This document shows positions 63,891 through 64,000 of a stretch of 64,000 nt of DNA, in pieces (position 1 is the first letter of the stretch; each line of letters begins with the position of its first letter). The notes under the pieces were generated by a model. That model was not told where the DNA came from. It worked only from the letters and a program-made list of their open reading frames with translations, and made no database searches. A program made the position numbers and the translations under genes. This DNA comes from Siphonodentalium dalli (Eukaryota > Mollusca > Scaphopoda > Gadilida > Siphonodentaliidae): contig CP136063.1 of the NCBI GenBank assembly GCA_032622095.1, positions 91,303,980-91,367,979 of the forward strand, in the 5' to 3' direction.

Positions 63891-64000
63891 CAGTAATGCC
63901 CTAAATAATTGACTCCTCAACCACAGCAGAATTATGGGTAACTTTTTCAGGATTTAGTCAAAAATATGGCTTGTTGCCATTCATCGGAAAGCTCTCACTG
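63891..64000. repeat. Family B element, cut by the window end
   Basis: CAGTAATGCCCTAAATAATT to GGAAAGCTCTCACTG; only the left arm is in view. It starts 31 bp upstream of the exon A acceptor. Confidence 0.85.

Overview
The window is metazoan, intron-rich and repeat-dense. The fold-back element types and the arrays ending in GACG/GACA tetranucleotide runs resemble those of bivalve or other molluscan genomes; that placement is inference. The only gene that can be read with confidence is a large split gene on the minus strand. Nineteen exons with GT-AG borders and compatible phases run from 63859 down to 22630 and read through without a stop for about 661 residues. They encode an F-BAR domain (exons B to I) followed by a complete RhoGAP domain (exons M to R), so this is a Rho-family GTPase-activating protein of the ARHGAP45(HMHA1)/ARHGAP29/GMIP group. 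The 5' end of the gene lies beyond 64000. The 3' end is uncertain, with two weaker candidate exons at 19282-19342 and 18466-18549. The C1 zinc finger that normally sits between F-BAR and RhoGAP in this group is not visible.

From 1 to about 18400 the window lies downstream of the gene and holds no recognisable coding sequence. It is tiled by fold-back repeats, a 1.36 kb TA-flanked inverted-repeat element (10701-12063) and gene-less AT-rich DNA. From 18466 to 64000 are the gene and its introns, filled with the same repeats.

Four palindromic families dominate. Family A (TTAACCCTTTCATGA ends) carries two hairpin modules per copy. Family B (TA-CAGTAATGCC ends) is a nearly perfect ~213 bp palindrome. 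Family C has CAGAATGAGGTCCCC arms. Family D (TTAACCCTTTCTATACTAAAT ends) often carries a B copy inside it. A fifth family, E (TTAACCCTTTCAGTGCCAGG ends), and its TA-TGTGACCCGCC-ended relative share hairpin modules with A. TTAA borders with CCCTTT ends suggest piggyBac-type mobilisation for A, D and E; TA borders with CAGT ends suggest Tc1/mariner-type mobilisation for B. Other elements are an 880 bp hAT-type element with an 8 bp target duplication (54371-55250), a 1.55 kb pogo/Tigger-like element (47041-48588), a tRNA-derived SINE (about 49365-49835), long-TIR elements and arrays of pearl-like repeats.

The most unusual signals are: (1) hairpin families with different ends that share a triloop apex, with compensated stem changes between subfamilies; (2) a composite D+B element seen four times; (3) a minisatellite at 22700-23130 that amplifies a 3' splice site with the first bases of its exon, later split by a 2.3 kb composite insertion; (4) two short plus-strand open exons with signal-peptide-like starts, one of which (48267-48701) reads through a plausible intron into a short precursor with a GKKR amidation/cleavage motif. 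All calls come from reading the sequence; no database search was possible.
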